From Impatiens glandulifera (lineage: Eukaryota; Streptophyta; Magnoliopsida; Ericales; Balsaminaceae), in NCBI RefSeq assembly GCF_907164915.1, contig NC_061865.1, positions 53,650,587 through 53,714,586 on the forward strand: 64,000 nt of DNA, written 5' to 3'. The notes under the pieces were generated by a model, which made no database searches, was not told the origin of the DNA, and saw only the letters and a list, made by a program, of their open reading frames with translations. Each line of letters starts with the position of its first letter. Position 1 is the stretch's first letter. A program made the translations under genes and the position numbers. Shown one piece after another: positions 1 to 11,480 of this stretch.

Positions 1-284
1 GTTGAACCAACAACCGAATAGTTGAGATTGATTTAATAAAAAAAAACCGTAATAAATTTATTTTGACTGATTCAATTCAATTTAAAAGGTTTGTTTAACT
101 TAGGGTTTAGAGTTTAGTTTAATTTTCTTATTTTCAATATATAGATCATTTTAAATATAAAAATATATATTTATAATAAAGACGAGTTTATTGAACCAAA
201 CAAGAACCTAAGAATTCTCTAACGGAAGTCTGAACTGGACTCTCTGTTTCCATCTCTGTTTTCTCTCCCAAGTGGGGGTGGGTA

Positions 285-310
285 GAGAAGATGTATATAT
301 ATATTTGATA
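285..310 (+). promoter_or_regulatory. putative TATA region of the PGD2-like gene
   Basis: An AT-alternating stretch lies just upstream of an untranslated first exon that ends at the leader-intron donor (about 379). It is the only TATA-like element close to the gene. The first 230 bases of the window are AT-rich and show no gene. Confidence 0.4.
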
Positions 311-379
311 ACCCAGTTCATCAAAATCAAAATCCCAGATCTCATTCATAGAAATCAATTACCTTTGTTCATCTGAAAG

Positions 380-825
380 GTATTTTCAATTAACCCATTT
401 TGATCTTTCCTTCTTATCAATTTCAGTACAGTTTTGTTTCCCGTTATGGATCATAGCTAGGGTTCGATTACGTTACGATTTCTGATCATCAATCTTCTAG
501 TTTCATCTGTTCTTAGATCATAGTTCAACCATTTAGCTTTTGATTTATACCTCTGTTCACTCTGTTTAGAATAATCAGTGATCTACCTTTCAAATTTAGG
601 GTTTTGGATTTCATTTTCAGTATAGTATAGTACAGTAGTAACTTGTAATTTTGTTTCCCGTTTTGGATCATTGGGTTCGATTACGTTACGATTGCTGATC
701 AATCAATCTTCTAGTTTCGTCTGTTCTCAGATCATAGTTCACTCTGTTTAGAATAATCAGTGGTCAAGCTTTCAAATTTAGGGTTTTGGATTTCATTTTC
801 ATACTGTTGTTCTTTATCGATACAG
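380..825 (+). other. 5'-leader intron of the PGD2-like gene, internally duplicated
   Basis: The donor follows GAAAG at 379 (GTATTTTC) and the acceptor is TACAG at 821-825, nine bases before the ATG. The intron holds a tandem duplication: the block from about 432 recurs from about 649, a period of 217 bp. It shares TTTTGTTTCCCGTT, GGTTCGATTACGTTACGATT and AATTTAGGGTTTTGGATTTC. Each copy carries two CGATT pentamers, and TTTTGATCTTTCC lies near the donor; both resemble motifs reported in expression-enhancing plant leader introns. The first copy has a usable-looking acceptor (TTTTCAG, about 620) that the second copy lacks. Confidence 0.75.
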
Positions 826-833
826 GAAACGAG

Positions 834-2285
834 ATGGCAACTCTTAGTAGAATCGGTCTTGCTGGTCTTGCAGTCATGGGTCAAAATCTCGCCCTAAACA
901 TAGCAGAAAAAGGTTTTCCAATTTCAGTTTACAATAGAAGTTCTTCAAAAGTTGACGAAACAGTTGCCCGAGCCAAGCAAGAAGGAAACCTTCCTTTATA
1001 CGGTTTTCACGATCCTGAATCCTTCATTCTCTCAATCCAAAAGCCACGAGTAATCATAATGCTAGTCAAGGCCGGATCACCAGTAGACGACACCATTAAA
1101 ACATTATCAGTCTATTTGGAACAAGGAGACTGCATAATCGACGGTGGTAACGAATGGTATGAAAACACGGAGAGAAGAGAGAAAGCCGCTGCTGAATTGG
1201 GTCTTCTCTACCTCGGAATGGGAGTTTCAGGTGGAGAAGAAGGTGCTAGAAATGGACCTTCTCTAATGCCTGGAGGATCTTTCGAAGCTTATAAACATAT
1301 CGAAGATATCCTTCTTAAAGTAGCAGCTCAGATTGAAGACAGTGGTCCTTGTGTAACCTACATTGGTAAAGGTGGTTCGGGGAATTTCGTGAAGATGGTT
1401 CATAATGGAATTGAATATGGTGATATGCAGTTAATCTCTGAAGCTTACGATGTTCTTAAATCCGTTGGCAAGCTTTCGAACGAGGAATTACACCAAGTCT
1501 TCTCCGAATGGAACAAAGGAGAGCTTTTAAGCTTCTTGGTTGAGATTACAGCTGATATATTCTCAATTAAAGACGATAAAGCAGAAGGGCATCTCGTAGA
1601 CAAGGTGCTCGATAAAACTGGCATGAAAGGAACAGGAAAATGGACAGTTCAACAAGCAGCCGAGCTTTCCATCGCTGCTCCGACAATCGCCTCCTCTTTA
1701 GACTCAAGATTCCTTAGTGGGTTAAAGGAAGAACGAGTTTTAGCAGCTAAATTGTTCGATGAAGTCATCATCACCGATGATCAAGTTTTCGTCGATAAAA
1801 AACAACTAATCGACGACGTTCGTCAAGCTCTTTACGCGTCGAAAATCTGCAGCTACGCGCAGGGAATGAACTTGATTCGTTCGAAAAGTGAGGAAAAGAA
1901 TTGGGGATTGAAGCTGGGGGAGCTTGCTAGGATTTGGAAAGGTGGCTGTATTATTCGCGCGATATTTTTGGATCGAATTAAGAAGGCTTATGACAGGAAC
2001 TCGGATTTGGCTAACCTTTTGGTTGATCCTGAATTTGCAAGTGAGATTGTTGAAAGACAAGCTGCTTGGAGGAGAGTTGTATGTCTTGCTATTAATGCTG
2101 GAATAAGCACACCTGGTATGGCTACTAGTCTTGCTTATTTCGATACTTATAGAAGGGAAAGTTTGCCTGCGAATTTGGTTCAGGCGCAAAGAGATTATTT
2201 CGGAGCTCATACTTATGAGAGGACTGATATGCCTGGTTCGTTCCATACCGAATGGTTTAAGCTCGCTAAACAGGCAAACATGTGA
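834..2285 (+). CDS. PGD2: 6-phosphogluconate dehydrogenase, decarboxylating (PGD2-like)
   Basis: It oxidises and decarboxylates 6-phosphogluconate to ribulose 5-phosphate, making NADPH in the oxidative pentose phosphate pathway. The coding region is one uninterrupted exon of 483 residues, close to the usual 480-490. Visible are the N-terminal dinucleotide-binding motif GLAVMGQNLALNIAEKG, the substrate loop GMGVSGGEEGARNGPS, the catalytic-lysine segment KMVHNGIEYGDMQ, the family signature LDKTGMKGTGKWT and the C-terminal FGAHTYERTD. The ATG at 834 is chosen because the open frame upstream of it (from 786) is inside the leader intron and lacks an ATG. Sequence wording (YGFHDPESF, CLAIN) resembles Arabidopsis PGD2 more than PGD1/PGD3. 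The C-terminus is Ala-Asn-Met, not the Ser-Lys-Ile peroxisomal signal I recall for PGD2. There is no plastid transit peptide. Confidence 0.96.
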   Translation: MATLSRIGLAGLAVMGQNLALNIAEKGFPISVYNRSSSKVDETVARAKQEGNLPLYGFHDPESFILSIQKPRVIIMLVKAGSPVDDTIKTLSVYLEQGDCIIDGGNEWYENTERREKAAAELGLLYLGMGVSGGEEGARNGPSLMPGGSFEAYKHIEDILLKVAAQIEDSGPCVTYIGKGGSGNFVKMVHNGIEYGDMQLISEAYDVLKSVGKLSNEELHQVFSEWNKGELLSFLVEITADIFSIKDDKAEGHLVDKVLDKTGMKGTGKWTVQQAAELSIAAPTIASSLDSRFLSGLKEERVLAAKLFDEVIITDDQVFVDKKQLIDDVRQALYASKICSYAQGMNLIRSKSEEKNWGLKLGELARIWKGGCIIRAIFLDRIKKAYDRNSDLANLLVDPEFASEIVERQAAWRRVVCLAINAGISTPGMATSLAYFDTYRRESLPANLVQAQRDYFGAHTYERTDMPGSFHTEWFKLAKQANM

Positions 2286-3540
2286 GTTTTTTGTGTTCTT
2301 TGCAAGTAATAAATGTGTTTGATGTTTGTGTATTGTTATTTATATTGTTGTGTGAACTATTTTATTGAGAAAAATGTCATCTTTTATCTATTTGTTGAAG
2401 TGATTATGTATGAAATTGTGTTATTTTTTCCTTTGCTTGTCAATCTGATTGTGATATTGAACTTTATGAGATGATATAGATTCTTTTGAAAAAAGAGAAA
2501 GAACTATGACTATTGAAGAGTTTAATCTCCAAGGAGTTCTCAAAACCGATTCAATCGAACAAATTTAAAATAACGGCTTGCTTAAAAAAATGGGGTCTTC
2601 AAAACAGTTTAAAATCATATAGAGAGGAGACGCAAATTCGACTCCAAGAAAAATACCCTAATATAGGGTATTGACATTTGGAAATTACCTCTATTTTCAG
2701 TCCATAATTAACTATATTTGTATCAAATTTTCAAAATTTTATTTATGTTTATTCATGTCAAACTCTAATTTTTATACGAGAGAAACCTTTAAGTTTTAAT
2801 TTTGTCTAAATTTCATGTAATAATCATTCTGAAATTGTTGTATAATGTCAATGTTGTAACAAAATCTTGTTATACCGCAAATATTTGATACAATCGTAAC
2901 CTAACCGAAATTCAGTAGAATATTCGATAAATATATTTTTATGATATACTTTATATAAAGAAATTGAAGATATACCTAATTTGTAGAGTCTCAATTAAAA
3001 AAATGGGCAGCCAATGAACTTTGAATTTAGTATGGCCCATTTTATAAGAGAATTGTATTTTTAAGCCCATTCTACTATATAAATAGAATTAAATTAGAGT
3101 TAATGATTAATTTAGTCTTAAAAACTAGATTATGTTAGTCTCATCTCCAATTCTTGGTTATTTCCTTTTCTTTTTAATTATACTTATAGCTATTGTATTT
3201 TTCATTTTCACTCAAGCCAATCAATAAAATTATTGTTTTTTTTTATATTCTTTGTTCTTGATATTTCTTTTCCCATCACAATATGGACGTTAAGATCATA
3301 TTGCTCTTCCAAAGTCTAACTTTCATTATTTTAATGATTATTATATTCTAAAATTTCATTTTCTTTTTGTAATATTTGATATTTTAAGAATTATTATTGT
3401 TACTTTATAGTGAAGTTTTATAAATTATATTATTACTAATTTATTTACCAAAATATTAAATACTTTTGATTTATAAAACAAAATTTTATAGTTATATATT
3501 AACACTTTTAAAACTTTTTTTTTATCAAAAATAAATTCAC
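2286..3540. other. intergenic, AT-rich
   Basis: The first 120 bases are the likely 3' UTR of the PGD2-like gene, with AATAAA just after the stop. GGCCCA-type motifs occur near 3034 (TGGCCCATTTTATAAG), but no open frame follows them. No other feature is recognisable. Confidence 0.5.
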
Positions 3541-5190
3541 ATTTTGAGAGTGATCAACATTTTTTTAATAATTCATAAATTATTTAAAAATTAATCAATA
3601 CAATTTTTTATAAAAATTAATTCTCACTAAATCAAATAAGGAGTTATATATAGAAGATTAATTTGTAAATAATAGAAAATAATATCTAAAAAAATTAAAT
3701 AAACTAATTAAAATTTTAGACGTTACATACTTTAGAAAGATTAATATTTTAATGGAACTAATTCACTTATCACACAATTTCTTGACGATAACTCTAAAAT
3801 GAAGGAGAGAAAATTAAACAAACTAATTAACTGGTGTCAGAAAAATCTCTACAAAAAATTTTGAACGATAATAAAATTTATCTTTGTCTGAGAATGGATA
3901 AACACCGTTAAAAAAATGCTGCCAATAAGATACTTGTAAAAAGGATTACAAATAAAATATAAATTCAAAAACTCTTTATAAGAAAAATAAAAATGAACTT
4001 CAAATCTAACATCATCTCATTTGCTGTAAAAATGAGATGAATACAAACACGAGAAATAGTCATTAACACGATTAGAGAATGCATGAACAACATAAAACCC
4101 AACAAAAATGACAGTATTATTCGAATTACAAAAATTTGATTCAGTTAAATAGATTGTCGCACTAAACAACTCAAATACACAACGTAACTTAAATTTGAAT
4201 GGTTGAAAAAAAAAATCATCTTCAATTCTAAAAAAAAAAAAAAGACAAATAGGGCACGAGAAAAATGACTTTACAGCTTCTAAAAATTTTTTAGATAAAG
4301 AAAATTGTAACAATAATCCCTAAATTTGAAAAATGAAACTTACTTTCACTTTTCATCTCCAATCAACTGTCTTATTTAACATAGTATTAGAATGGGTATA
4401 AGATAACACAAGTTGCACACATATATTATATTGGGCCCATTACATTAAATTTGATAAAATCTTTCATAATTTGACATGTATTCTTTTGCTTATGGTCCAA
4501 TCAAATAACCTTAAAAAGAAAAGTATATTATAAAGTAAACTAAGAACATTCTAATTGGTTGATTATGATCTTTGATTGATATTTTCTTGTCAATATCTTT
4601 ATAAATATTTTGTAAATAATTCACCATATTACACTTATTCATCAATTAAGCCAATCAACTAAAATATTATTATTACTACTTTTTTTCCCTTCAAAATAAG
4701 ACCTTAAACTAGTAGGTAAAATGCATTTTTTTTTTGATAAATATCCATTCTTAATAGTTGAATTGATATATAAAATATACATAATTGAAAATTAAGAAAG
4801 CCCAACTAGTCAAAGAATACACTTCCACTTTAATTATCAATAATATTAGATATTATAAGATACTTTTATATAATATCTATGTGATTTAATAGATTAATAA
4901 TAACAATTTTTTTTAAAGAAATATATCTTTTTATAATGATAGTTATCCTATTTAACAATTATTAATACAACAATATTAGTTATTAAAAATAAGTATCTAC
5001 ATTAACAAAATTCAAAGCCCATGTTTTATTTTTGCTTATAGATAAATTATTGATGCTATAAAAAAGGTGCGATAAAAAAGACATTATAGTTTGACATTAT
5101 ATTATTATAGTTTGAGATCGATTTTTGATAACTATGCACTTGTTCATGCACATAAATAAATGACAACACAAATTGTAATAAAAAAACACG
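3540..5190. repeat. dispersed direct repeat A, copy 1
   Basis: Diverged copy of 9330-10760 in the same orientation. Shared landmarks in the same order are a TTTTTTAATAATTCATAAATTATTTAAAAA-like block, the CATTAAATTTG...CATGTAT...TTATGGTC block (4438-4500), the run from CCTTAAACTAGTAGGTAAAATG through AGTTGAATTGATATATAAAATATACATAAT (4690-4790), AAAGCCCAACTAG (4797) and the CATGCACA block (5140). No coding capacity is visible, and I do not know the origin. Confidence 0.6.
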
Positions 5191-5469
5191 GAAAATTGAT
5201 GTTATTATTGGTTTAGTCTTATTGTATTTTTCATTCTCTTTTAGAATTGATCTTTTATATTTATTGAAATTTTACAATGTTGTTCTTCCATAATAAACTA
5301 CATATTCACTACTTTGGTGATTATTATATTTTAAATTTTATTTTATTTTTCTTTGTCAATTGCAATGTGGGAGACAAGTATTGTCGGTGTTGTCCCCACA
5401 CTGGATCCCTGGTTTGAGCATTATCTAGTAAACATTAATTTTGATTTATTATTAAGTTTTAATGTTGAA

Positions 5470-5656
5470 CAATAACTTTGACCGAAGAACGAGAAGGTTT
5501 AATTGACAATTCATTTATTTGTGCATTATTATTAATATTTGTAGTCAAAAGTGAAGTATTACTAAGATTCATTGGTTGATACTGAGTTTTTGGGGTTTTG
5601 AGTAGTTGTTGAAAATTTTGGATTGATGTAGTGACGGACCTACATATTTGAGTTAT
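5470..5656. repeat. dispersed repeat B, left half (interrupted copy)
   Basis: Matches 61945-62115: GGTTTAATTGACAATTCA, AGTATTACTAAGATTCATTGG, then GACGGACCTAC and TATTTGAG in the same order. Here the repeat stops at 5656 and resumes at 8715. The copy near 62 kb is continuous, so 5657-8714 is an insertion. The short open frame on the minus strand here is not recognisable as a gene. Confidence 0.65.
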
Positions 5657-8600
5657 TTTAAACATAAAAATTTGATATTCCATAATTTATAAAAATATTA
5701 TTATTTTATAATAATATTTTGAATTTTTAAATTTAAAATAACTCAAAAAAGATTCATAATTAAATTAGGATTAATTATTGTATTACTTAAATCATAATTA
5801 GGAAAATTAAATAAAAGTCCAAAAATAATTTGAGGTTAAAATATTATATATTTTTACCCAAATTAAACCTAAGAAGGGTTAAATTATTTAATTATAATTT
5901 TAAATATAAATTATGTAAAATTTATGGCTTAAAACAATTAAATAAATAACCCAAAATACCCCAAAATAAAACGATGAACATAATTTTATTATGTTTCCAA
6001 AAGTAATTTTTGTGGAATTTTTGGTGAAGAAAAACACAAGTAAAGAATTAAAATTCGATTTCAAATAATCCTTTTTATAAAAAAATAAAATTGATAATTG
6101 AGTGACAGCAGGATTATGGGTCATCAGATGAGCACCTATGCATCATCTAACACCTAAAAAAAAGGCCACACACTCCGTTGTAGCGGAGGCATGTGCGTGC
6201 CCGGTCCACACGGAAGCAACTAACGGGATGTCAAGCCCGTTAACTGAAACGCCCAAACGCGAACGAATTTCCAATATAACACAATGGTGCGTTTTGTTTT
6301 TAAACAAAACGACGTCGTTTTGTTCGTCTTTCTCGGTCGAACATGGCGATCACTAGAAACGCGATCGATGACCGACGTTTCTTCTAGAAGCCCTATCTCA
6401 TGCGTTAACCATCTTTATCCTTCCATTTTCATCCATGTGCTCACCTTATCTTCGTCATCACTAGCCATCTGTATCCTCCCATTTTTCATCCATGTGCTCG
6501 CCTTATCTTCGCCATCATTAGCCATATACCTAGAATCTCCACCTTAACCTAGAACTAGGTTGCCGAAGATAAAAACAGAGTTAGGGATAAAACTTTAAAT
6601 GGAAAAATTGAATTTGAATTCGACCTCCTCAACCAACCTAGCTTTGTATAAATACCCTTTAGGAACTCTCCTTTCAAAACACCAAACAATTATCACATGT
6701 TACATATCGAATCAAAGAATCAAAGATTTTGGCCAAACTGATTTTTGTGAAAATGATCTTCGGCGACCAAAGCTTTGATCCAAACTTCGGGAAAGCTTTT
6801 TAATACATCATTGGAGTGTTCTCCAACTATTAGTAAGAATCCAGATCCATTGTATTTCAATTTGTGATTGAAAATTGGTTCTTATCAAGTTTGATCGGTT
6901 TAATCAATTCTAGGGTTTAATTATGTGATTTCTTTGTTTAGAATCATTCATTAATGTTACATGAACTTTCTATTGAAGGAGTTTTGATCAAATCAACTTA
7001 AAACGAAAAATTGGATTGAAATTCTAGATTTTTTGAAATTCATGTTCTTGAGCTATAAGCTTGAATTTTTTATTCAAATAGTTGCCTGTAAACATGTTAG
7101 GATGATTTTCAAATCATTAAAACAACATCCCGATAATGTTTGATCAAACTAAAATTTGGAAAAAAATTAATTTGAATTTCATCTTCAAAAGTTGTTATAG
7201 AGATTGAATGATGTTTTTATTTTGATTGTGTTCGACTATGTTCATCATTTCAAAACTAATGAAACAAGAATTAGGCCTTGAGATAGTCTAATTCAAAAGA
7301 TTCCAAATTTTGGCCTGAAAACAGTTTTGAGAAATTGATCTTTGCAGAGATCGATTGATCGTGATTAGAGTTAAGGCTTTTGATCCCTACAATCATATGA
7401 GTTGATTGCAACTTACAGATCATGATTCCATGATCTGTATCAAAAGTTATAGCACTTGCAAATTCTTGATCAATTCAAGAAAACTCGGTCCTCGACGACC
7501 GAGTCCTATAGGACTAGGACCAAGGATCCTCGATCCGAACCGAGACCAATGACCGATATTCTTGAATCGGGATCGAGAACAATGACCGATGTACTTGAGT
7601 TGGGACCGAGACCTATGACCGAGACTAGTGTTCTTGACCAAAGATCGAGGAATCCGACTGAGGTTTCTAACGTCGGATCGAGAGGTCTAACCTGGGACCG
7701 AGCCTCCTAGACCTAGGACCGAGTCCTCCGGTCTTTTGACCAAACAGTCCGAGTTTGAGACCAAGTCTCCCGAACCCAGGACCGAGCCTTCCAGACCCAT
7801 GCTCCTGAACCTTGATCCAGACCACCCTAGTCTAGACCGAGTCTGTCTGAGCCTAAATCGGAAAAATCAGACCCAGGACATAAGACTCCGATCCTAAGGC
7901 CTGTTTGGTTCCACTTTTCAAAATCTAAAATTATTTTTATAATTTTGAAACCCTAATTCATTTTCAAATAATCCCAAAGTGCCAGAAAATGATATTTAAA
8001 ATTTTTTGAGATATTTTCTAAATAAATATTTTGGCTAAGCACCGTTTGGAATTTATTTTTAAATTCTAACACTTTTCTGATATTTTCAGGTTTTTTATTT
8101 AGTTATATCAACGCAATCGCAGATACGCCCTTTTAAATAATTTTGAACAATTATTTACGTAATCTAAATCTATCATTGTTTAGGAACTCCGGACTACTAA
8201 TTAAAAGAAATAAATGTTATAAATATATCTTGTAATAACCAAACTTTGCTTTAAAAATAAAATTGTCTTTTGACGGGCGCGAAGAACATAACGTGAAAGC
8301 CCTTTCCCGAGCGTAACAAAAAATCGAACCCCTTATAGAAACTCTAGTATAAGTACGTTTATACACATATTTTTTACTGATTTTTCTAAAATCATTTGGC
8401 GACTCTGTTTTCAAATAAATAATATTTTAAATTAGTTATGTTTGATCAATATAAACCGGGTTTTAACCAAATTGTTATTTGGTCCCCATATTATTAAAAT
8501 TTGAATAAAATTAATTATTTTTACATGATTAATTTCAAAAACTCCCAAGTATTTTCAAAAATTTCTAAAATAATATTTTCTTTTAAAAGACGCCTGACAC

Positions 8601-8714
8601 ACAAATCAAGTTGAAACGCATGCGTATCGAATCTCGAGCCACCCGCGATCCCCCGTAATTCCACGCGTCATTCAGACATCTGCTAAGCTACATAAAGGAA
8701 TTCATGGGGTTACA
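5657..8714 (+). mobile_element. 3.06-kb insertion resembling a Ty3/gypsy (Tat/Ogre-like) LTR and leader fragment
   Basis: The insertion interrupts repeat B and has GTTAT at both borders (5652-5656 and 8715-8719), which fits the 5-bp duplication of LTR elements. Its composition is richer in GC than its surroundings. Within it are a possible TATA box (TTTGTATAAATACCC, about 6645), a degenerate GACCGAG array (7470-7870), and a stretch around 8270-8400 with GCCCTTTCCCGAGCGTAACA and TTTGGCGACTCTG. The latter phrases resemble the 3' LTR end and primer-binding site of Tat/Ogre elements, as I remember them. The right border ends in CA, but the left does not begin with TG, so the element is truncated or misbounded. 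No gag-pol frame survives. Confidence 0.5.
7470..7870. repeat. degenerate GACCGAG-type minisatellite
   Basis: About 400 bases are built from imperfect units of roughly 25-35 bp containing GACCGAG, GACCGAT or GATCGAG followed by variations on CCTAGGAC or CTTGA. The array is much richer in GC than its flanks. Short open frames run through it in both directions, but they are repeat translations and not genes. Confidence 0.7.
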
Positions 8715-8935
8715 GTTATCATTCAAATTATTTTTTTGGTGGACTATCTAGTTTGAGAGAAATCGTTGAACTTTTAATAACCGTAGTTGTCCGATGTGTA
8801 TAATTTATAATAATAATATTATTATGACGATTTTTGAAATTCGTTTAGGAAATGTAGTAGAGTCTATTAGAGAGTTAATTGTTCCTCTCAAAATTCTCTC
8901 AAAATTGTATGAGTTGGATAACTATTGAGTACCTT
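8715..8935. repeat. dispersed repeat B, right half
   Basis: Continues the match to the 62-kb copy (62115-62310): CATTCAAATT, GAGAGAAATCGTTGAACTTT, CGTAGTTGTCCGAT, TATTATTATGA and GAGAGTTAATTG. Together with 5470-5656 it gives one repeat unit of about 400 bp. Confidence 0.65.
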
Positions 8936-9329
8936 TTTTTAATATAATACTTGGTTTGGTTGTTGTGCTTAAATAATTTTTTAAAAAATTTAATATACAT
9001 ATACCTTTTTCAAAAAATAATAATAATTTTGACCTAAAAAGTTTAAACAAAAATAATTAAATCTAAACTTAGATTACCTTTAGAACAATTATATTTTAAA
9101 AACACAATGACAATGGAATTTGGGATGCAATTGTACTATGTTTATGTTATTGGTAATTGGTCTCATGTCTCATAATTATTATTATTTCGTGTATTTATAC
9201 TTGAATCATTTAATTAATTGATTAATTAAACTAAATTAATTAACTAATTATCTTATATTTTATCATTGTCTATAAATATTTTTTTAAAAATTGTACAAAA
9301 TAAAACTCTGATCCTTACAATTACTACCA

Positions 9330-10760
9330 ATAAACATTTTTTAAATAATCCATAAACTATTTAAAAAACCTCATATCAAACAAGGTTTAATAAAATGGAC
9401 ATATGAAACTGGAATTAATATTTGAATATAAATATACTATACTAACATAATTTATATATATGAATGGGTCCGTGACATTAAATTTGTTAGTCTTTCGTAA
9501 TTTTGGGCACATGTATCTTTTTATTATGGTCAAATCAATTATCCTTTTACAGAAAAGTCGTGATCAGTTTATATTAATTGATTTGACTATTTAAAAAATA
9601 TTTAAAAAGAAAATCAAGAAAATTATAATTGGTTGATTATAACCTTTTAATAATCTTATGAATTAGTTGAGCTGCTTCAACCACACGACAAAGCACAAAT
9701 AATAAAATCAATAAATTATTAAAATATAATATTTCAACAATAAATTAATTAACTTTTAAATAAAATATTTATTATTTTTAAATAATTCGTTTATCTATTT
9801 AAATTTATAAAATAAAATATTTTTATTATGTTATTTTTTTTAATTAATTACTGCAAGTTATAAAATGTTACACAAAAATAATAAAGTAAAATATTTTATT
9901 TAACTTTTTTTATAAATGGACTATTTCTATTAATCTTATTATACATTAGTATAGTCAATTAGAATGATAAAATTACAGTGTTATATGTAATATTAAATAA
10001 TTAATTTAATATATATATATATATACTTTGTAATAATTAAAATTTAAAATAAAATATATAATTTATTAAAACCTTTGAAAATAACATATTAAATTATTTA
10101 TTTTATAAATTTTAATATATTAACTATTTATTTAAATATAATAATTATATTATTTAAAAATTAGTTCAATTATTGTTGAAATATTATATTTTAACAATTG
10201 ATTAATTTTATTAAAGTATTTAGTTATCTAGTAGTTGAAACATCTGTCTCAAGTATCCCTAAATTGAAATAAAACCTTAAGCTAGTAGGTAAAATGTCAA
10301 ATATATATTTGATAAGTACCAATTCTTAATAGTTGAATTGATATATAAAATATACATAATTTTAAAATTAAAAAAGCCCAACTAGACAAAAGAATAAGAT
10401 TCCACTTTAATTATATATTGTTATATGGTTTATTTATAGAATATTTCTATATAATATCTTTTTATTTATTAATAGATTAACAAAATCATTTTTATTAAAA
10501 AGATATATATCTTTATATAATAGTAGTTATCCTATCTAATAATTACTAGTACACTAATATTAATTATTAATATTAATTTATACTTAAAAAAATTCAAACC
10601 CCACTTTTATTTTTATTCAAAGAAACAAAACCATAATATTCTAAAAAGGATAATAATAAAAAAAAATACTTTAAAACTATTATGAAATCGATCTTTGGAT
10701 ACTTGTATAAGCGCCCATGCACATTGTCAATAAATCTATGCAAATTTGTCCACAAAAATG
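9330..10760. repeat. dispersed direct repeat A, copy 2
   Basis: Partner of 3540-5190, same orientation. The best-kept part is 10273-10420 (CCTTAAGCTAGTAGGTAAAATG, then TTGAATTGATATATAAAATATAC, then AAAAGCCCAACTAG). The copies differ by many indels, so the duplication is old. The stretch 8936-9330 between the repeats, and 10770-11240 after them, is plain AT-rich DNA with (ATT)n near 11040. Confidence 0.6.
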
Positions 10761-11480
10761 CGGAAGATTACGATGTTTTCGAATATTTTCGAAAACTATT
10801 TAAGAAATATACTCTTTTAAGTTTTAATTTTTCTTTATTTTTTTCCAAAAGTGAAATCAATTCAATAAAACGAGCAAGTCTATATCGATTTGAGTTGCGT
10901 TGTACACCCTAATTCTGCATACGACAACTCATTTGGTTAACTTTTTTATTTACGTTTATTCATTTTCATATTCTTAAAAAAGATTCACTTTAAGTATTAT
11001 AATTTTCAATATTATATTGATTTAATTTTTATCTTAATTTATTATTATTATTATTATTAAAATTAAAATTTTAATTTACTAATATTAATTAATAATTAAA
11101 AGTAGTCATTATATTAAAAAAAATTCTTTAGTATAATTTTTTATTCTTAAAAAATAATTAATAACTCAAAAGTTTATTTTAAATAAATAATTATTTAAAA
11201 CAATAAACAAAACCTATTTACCCTTTTTTTGTTAATAAAAATAATTGCAGTATTATATATAATATACTTCATGAGCAACCGCCAATGAATAAGAAAATAA
11301 AATTCGGTCAGTCTCTGGGTTCTGATTCAACCTGGATTCTCTTTCTCCAGCCGGCAGAAGAATTCCAGAATCACACAAAGCCTCGCGCAAAACCCATTAG
11401 TCAACTCGTAGAGAGAAGCTTTTTCCATGTGCAATTAATCCATATCGTTGAAGCTATAAAACAAGACAAGATCTTTGATG

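Noticed and set aside
786..833. N-terminal extension of 16 residues on the PGD2 frame
   Set aside because: The extra codons are intronic (acceptor TACAG at 821-825) and the first codon is TTG, not ATG.
1806..2246. 146-codon frame on the minus strand inside PGD2
   Set aside because: It is the antisense shadow of a well-conserved coding exon and matches nothing known.
4017..4313. 98-codon minus-strand frame with a Phe- and Lys-rich sequence
   Set aside because: It consists largely of poly-A/poly-T translation in repeat A, with no homology or splice context.
6137..6350. Possible CpG-rich gene promoter
   Set aside because: The GC-rich stretch is internal to the insertion and no gene follows it.
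6138..6547. Overlapping plus-strand frames near 6.1-6.5 kb
   Set aside because: They lie within the LTR-like insertion, have no recognisable domain, and arise from its higher GC content.
7447..7710. Arginine- and serine-rich frames on both strands
   Set aside because: They are translations of the GACCGAG repeat array.
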